Assembly: GCA_947561715.1 (NCBI GenBank)
Contig: OX387199.1
Location: forward strand, 4,841,001 to 4,905,000
Origin: Ascidia mentula
Taxonomy: Eukaryota; Chordata; Ascidiacea; Phlebobranchia; Ascidiidae
Reading direction: 5' to 3'
Length of the DNA: 64,000 nt
Shown here one piece after another: positions 61,501-64,000 of the stretch. How positions within the stretch are numbered: position 1 is the stretch's first letter; the number at the start of each line of letters is the position of its first letter. Under the pieces are notes generated by a model. That model did not search any database. It had not been told where the DNA came from and saw only the letters and a list, made by a program, of their open reading frames with translations. A program made the translations under genes and the position numbers.

Positions 61501-63957
61501 ATGGGACGTTTACACCAATAACCAGTGAGTTCAGTGGTACAGTGTATCAAGGGAGGCGGGTGATGGGCGCCTGGTGGACAGCTTGGCGTCAAATACGACC
61601 GTCTAATTGTGCTTCATTGCTTGAAACGACTTGGTTCTTACGTCACGGAAACCAACATAAAATCTTGTGGTCGTGTTTCCATTATTTTAAACATCCTGGG
61701 CTCATTTGTGCAGTAGCATTCCTTTAAATTCTATTATTGTTGCTTTCCTGGTATAATACTCAAACCTTTTTACCGAACAACAAAACTTACCGTTTTCAAT
61801 TCAACAATTTTCAAATCATATTTGTGTGTTTCTCGTAGCGAAAAGGTTGAGTCCACGTCAGTCAGGTGAATCCAATGGGCTCCGTTTATTTTCCGGCACG
61901 TCGCGCCCCTCTGCCGGCTCGGTAAAACACTTCAAAGGAGTGGAGCCCAGGTCCACCTCTATCACCGAATCCAAACGACTCAAATGGAGAAGAAAGTACT
62001 TGGAGGAAGAAAAAAATAATGTAAGGTGGCAATTAAAATTTTACTGCGAATATTTTATTGATCATGACAAACGGAATCAGATAAACTGAAAATCTGTTTG
62101 TTGCGTGTCGTTATTTTAAACTATAGTCTGATTTTCTTATTTTCGACAATATTGACTTTCTTAAATTTAAGTTTCACAACCGTATGGAAATGTATTGATC
62201 AAAACTACGTATCAGCAACACATCATCGTCTTTTTGTGTGCTTTTTCCATTCGTAACTTGGGAGATGAAAGGGCAACATTCTACAATTTTATCCTTGTGC
62301 AGGAATCTGGAAACAATAATTCAGCCAATGGGGCGACGTTTAAACAGTCACGTGACGGTGGCAAACCGTCGAAAACCGTGAGGATAGTGGAAGAGGAACG
62401 CTCGTGGAGGAATGATAAAACTGAAAGCAATTGTAAAAGCGAAACTGGTTTGTAACTTTCATGTTTTACCGAATGGAAACAATTTCTGTTTATGATGATT
62501 TGTAGTTGTGCGGATTTTAGATCGAGATAAACAAAATACGAAAATATGCGTTTGTTAAGAACATTCAGTATTATTATTTGTATAATAACACTTCTTTCAA
62601 CAAACTGACAATTAAAACTGATCTTAGTTTAACGCAAATACCTGTATTGTTTTTGTTAACTTGTCATAAGAATAAGAAGTTTGTGATTTGAGGTTTAGTG
62701 GCAGTTTAAAAATATGTGCCAGATTTTTCTGTTCAAAACGTTTAAAGTTAATTATTATTATTTTCTTTGAGAAAAATTCAAATTCAAATGCCATTGAGTT
62801 CATTGCCAACTTTTCTCAGAATGTGAACAACTGTGAAAAATAAACCTATATATTCTTCTTTCAGATCGCGATAGTCCTTCAACCACGATACGAGTGGGAA
62901 TCGAAAGCCGAATATCGAGCAGCATATCGTCCCTGGACTCGAATTCGTTATCGAAAATGTGAGAGGTCTTGTCTTAGTGCAGGTGCATCCCCGCTCCAAT
63001 AATTTTCATTTCTACTTCCTCTCTACCTATATTTGCATGTTGTAAATTCCAGCAAGATTCCCTTGTGCTTCACCCATTAATTTATTCGTGGCCATTAATA
63101 TACGCTGCACGTTTATTGTAGGATATAAGGGCATTGTACCTAAACAACGGAATCCATATGTAGCTTCTATGGCGTAGCGATATTCCACCGATGGGGATGT
63201 AATAATTGTTGTTGCTCCAACCGTTTCTTCTGCGCCAAATCCTTTCGTTTCCGCGATTTGCTTGAAGCTGTTCGCAAACAAATGTTGGCATGGAAACCAA
63301 ACGCTCTAGATTTGGCTTTAATCCAGCTGCCTTTCTTTACTTTTCAAATTCACATGTAATTTTTCTTATTTGCATGACTGTGTAAACACAAAAAGCGGCG
63401 AATCATGAAATGACGTAAAGGTAAATGTGGCACTGTAGGCATATTTGGATTAAAGCCAATTTTTACCGGCGTGTCCAGTGGTGGGATTCAGCCGGTTCGC
63501 ACCGGTTCTATAGAACCGTCTCACGAAATTTTATGAGATCAGCGAACCGGTTAGCATTACTGGTTACTGTCAATGGATTTTTGTAACAAAACCGGCTGAA
63601 AAATATGACTTTTGTGATAGAACCGGCTGACAGAAAATTTGAATCTCACCGCTGGGCGTGTCGTATTAATATATGAAATATCACGCCATTGTTGAGATTT
63701 TATCTCACGATCTCGGTAATTCCGGACAAATCTATCTTTAAATTTACGAAATCTTGCAGGAAACTAGGCGAGTTGCTTTACCATGTTTTTGACAAATGTC
63801 ACTGCAAAGTATTTTGGTTATTCTGACGAATTGATATTTCAGTGTACAGTGTGACGAACAGCCGCACGGGGGCGCTGGTTTTAACGTCAAGGTCGATGTG
63901 AAGGTCAACATTCAACCAGGGGCTGCACCGAGCCAGAATTCCTCCCTCAATGAGTAA
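43593..63957 (+). CDS. CASR: Extracellular calcium-sensing receptor-like class C GPCR
   Basis: Twenty-two coding exons: 43593-43759, 44659-44760, 46221-46348, 49789-49927, 51374-51566, 52419-52617, 53440-53643, 54268-54446, 55152-55247, 57164-57379, 57972-58146, 58440-58544, 58756-58904, 59285-59389, 59659-59784, 60196-60418, 60800-60921, 61419-61524, 61839-62020, 62303-62447, 62865-62958, 63843-63957. They give 1089 aa (human CASR 1078). A signal peptide precedes a Venus-flytrap domain ([63 protein letters not shown]). The Cys-rich linker is about residues 542-600. The seven-helix domain is about 602-876 ([44 protein letters not shown]). The 213-residue tail is Ser-rich. Family members couple extracellular Ca2+ and amino acids to Gq/Gi. 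Tail exons rest on splice phase alone, so they are less sure. Confidence 0.94.
46349..49788 (+). other. Long receptor intron (3.4 kb)
   Basis: The exons on either side join in phase within the Venus-flytrap domain (ASIEPH then [12 protein letters not shown]) and align with human CASR apart from a short loop that is absent here. I found no exon inside and no gene on the other strand. Confidence 0.55.
49979..50090 (+). repeat. Dispersed repeat family, copy 2, in a receptor intron
   Basis: GTCTCTGGTCTATACCTATA is followed by GCTTGCTGGTGCACTG and TTAACACGAGCTT, in the same order and spacing as at 42705-42820. It lies in the intron after exon 49789-49927. Confidence 0.6.
58568..58605 (-). repeat. 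tRNA-like 3' fragment in a receptor intron
   Basis: On the minus strand GTGGGTTCGAATCCGCAC forms a perfect T stem-loop with a canonical B box and a plausible variable region before it. No D arm, anticodon arm or pairing acceptor stem is found upstream, so it is a fragment or SINE remnant. Confidence 0.55.
60991..61110 (-). repeat. Dispersed repeat, copy 2, in a receptor intron
   Basis: The complement of this stretch matches 11850-12080 over most of its length. It starts CTAGAGCTCCAAAAGGAGT and contains GTCGGTTACCGAC and AAAGACAGATC. It lacks the nested foldback of copy 1. Confidence 0.6.
63476..63654. mobile_element. hAT MITE with perfect 8-bp target-site duplication
   Basis: A 179-bp insert in the last intron of the receptor gene. 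The ends are CAGTGGTGGGATTCA and, inverted, CAGCGGTGAGATTCA (13/15). It is flanked on both sides by GGCGTGTC (63468-63475 and 63655-63662). AACCGGTT- and AACCGGCTGA-like motifs recur inside. It has no coding capacity. From memory it resembles hAT elements with CAGTGGTGGGATTCA ends found in vertebrates, which I could not verify. Confidence 0.9.
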
Positions 63958-64000
63958 TAACAGTTTTATTCTAATTTATCCACAACATCGCGTTTTACAA

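Overview
The window is animal nuclear DNA: AT-rich, with short GT-AG introns and many small non-autonomous DNA transposons. The gene set (a calcium-sensing-receptor orthologue, a SENP6/7 SUMO protease, a trifunctional GARS-AIRS-GART enzyme, RRP12 and PLAT-lipoxygenases) and the compact layout suggest a non-vertebrate deuterostome. A tunicate (sea squirt, Ciona-like) is my best guess; the species is inferred, not shown. All exon models were spliced by hand from reading frames, splice signals and recalled family motifs. Phases close correctly in every gene listed.

Layout. (1) 1-9224 (+): two tandem lipoxygenases. The first is cut by the window edge, so only its last seven exons are present; the second is complete with 14 exons and 691 codons. 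Their last six exons have identical lengths (81, 119, 120, 135, 99 and 180 nt), so they are tandem duplicates. The first keeps the iron ligands that can be seen. The second keeps an open frame but has lost four of the five ligands, so it looks like a pseudo-enzyme. (2) 10978-19469 (+): a 20-exon SENP6/SENP7-type deSUMOylase with a split catalytic domain, intact His-Asp-Cys triad and two SUMO-interaction-like motifs. (3) 20304-28395 (-): an 18-exon GART gene (1033 aa) for purine synthesis, convergent with the SENP gene. (4) 29033-32998 (-): RRP12, a ribosome-biogenesis HEAT-repeat protein, in one uninterrupted 1321-codon exon, lying head-to-tail upstream of GART. (5) 33065-43592: about 10.5 kb with no gene I can recognise, holding small repeats, a tRNA-derived SINE-like piece and a CRE-like site. 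(6) 43593-63957 (+): a complete 22-exon class C GPCR of calcium-sensing-receptor type (1089 aa), ending just before the window edge.

The genes do not form a pathway. The two lipoxygenases are a local duplicate pair, and RRP12 and GART are growth-related neighbours on one strand. Repeats include at least two hAT-type MITEs with target-site duplications, a degenerate third, two related foldback elements whose arms are more alike within a copy than between copies, and several dispersed families shared between introns. I saw no CRISPR, rRNA gene or complete tRNA gene. The most interesting signal is the ligand-less lipoxygenase.
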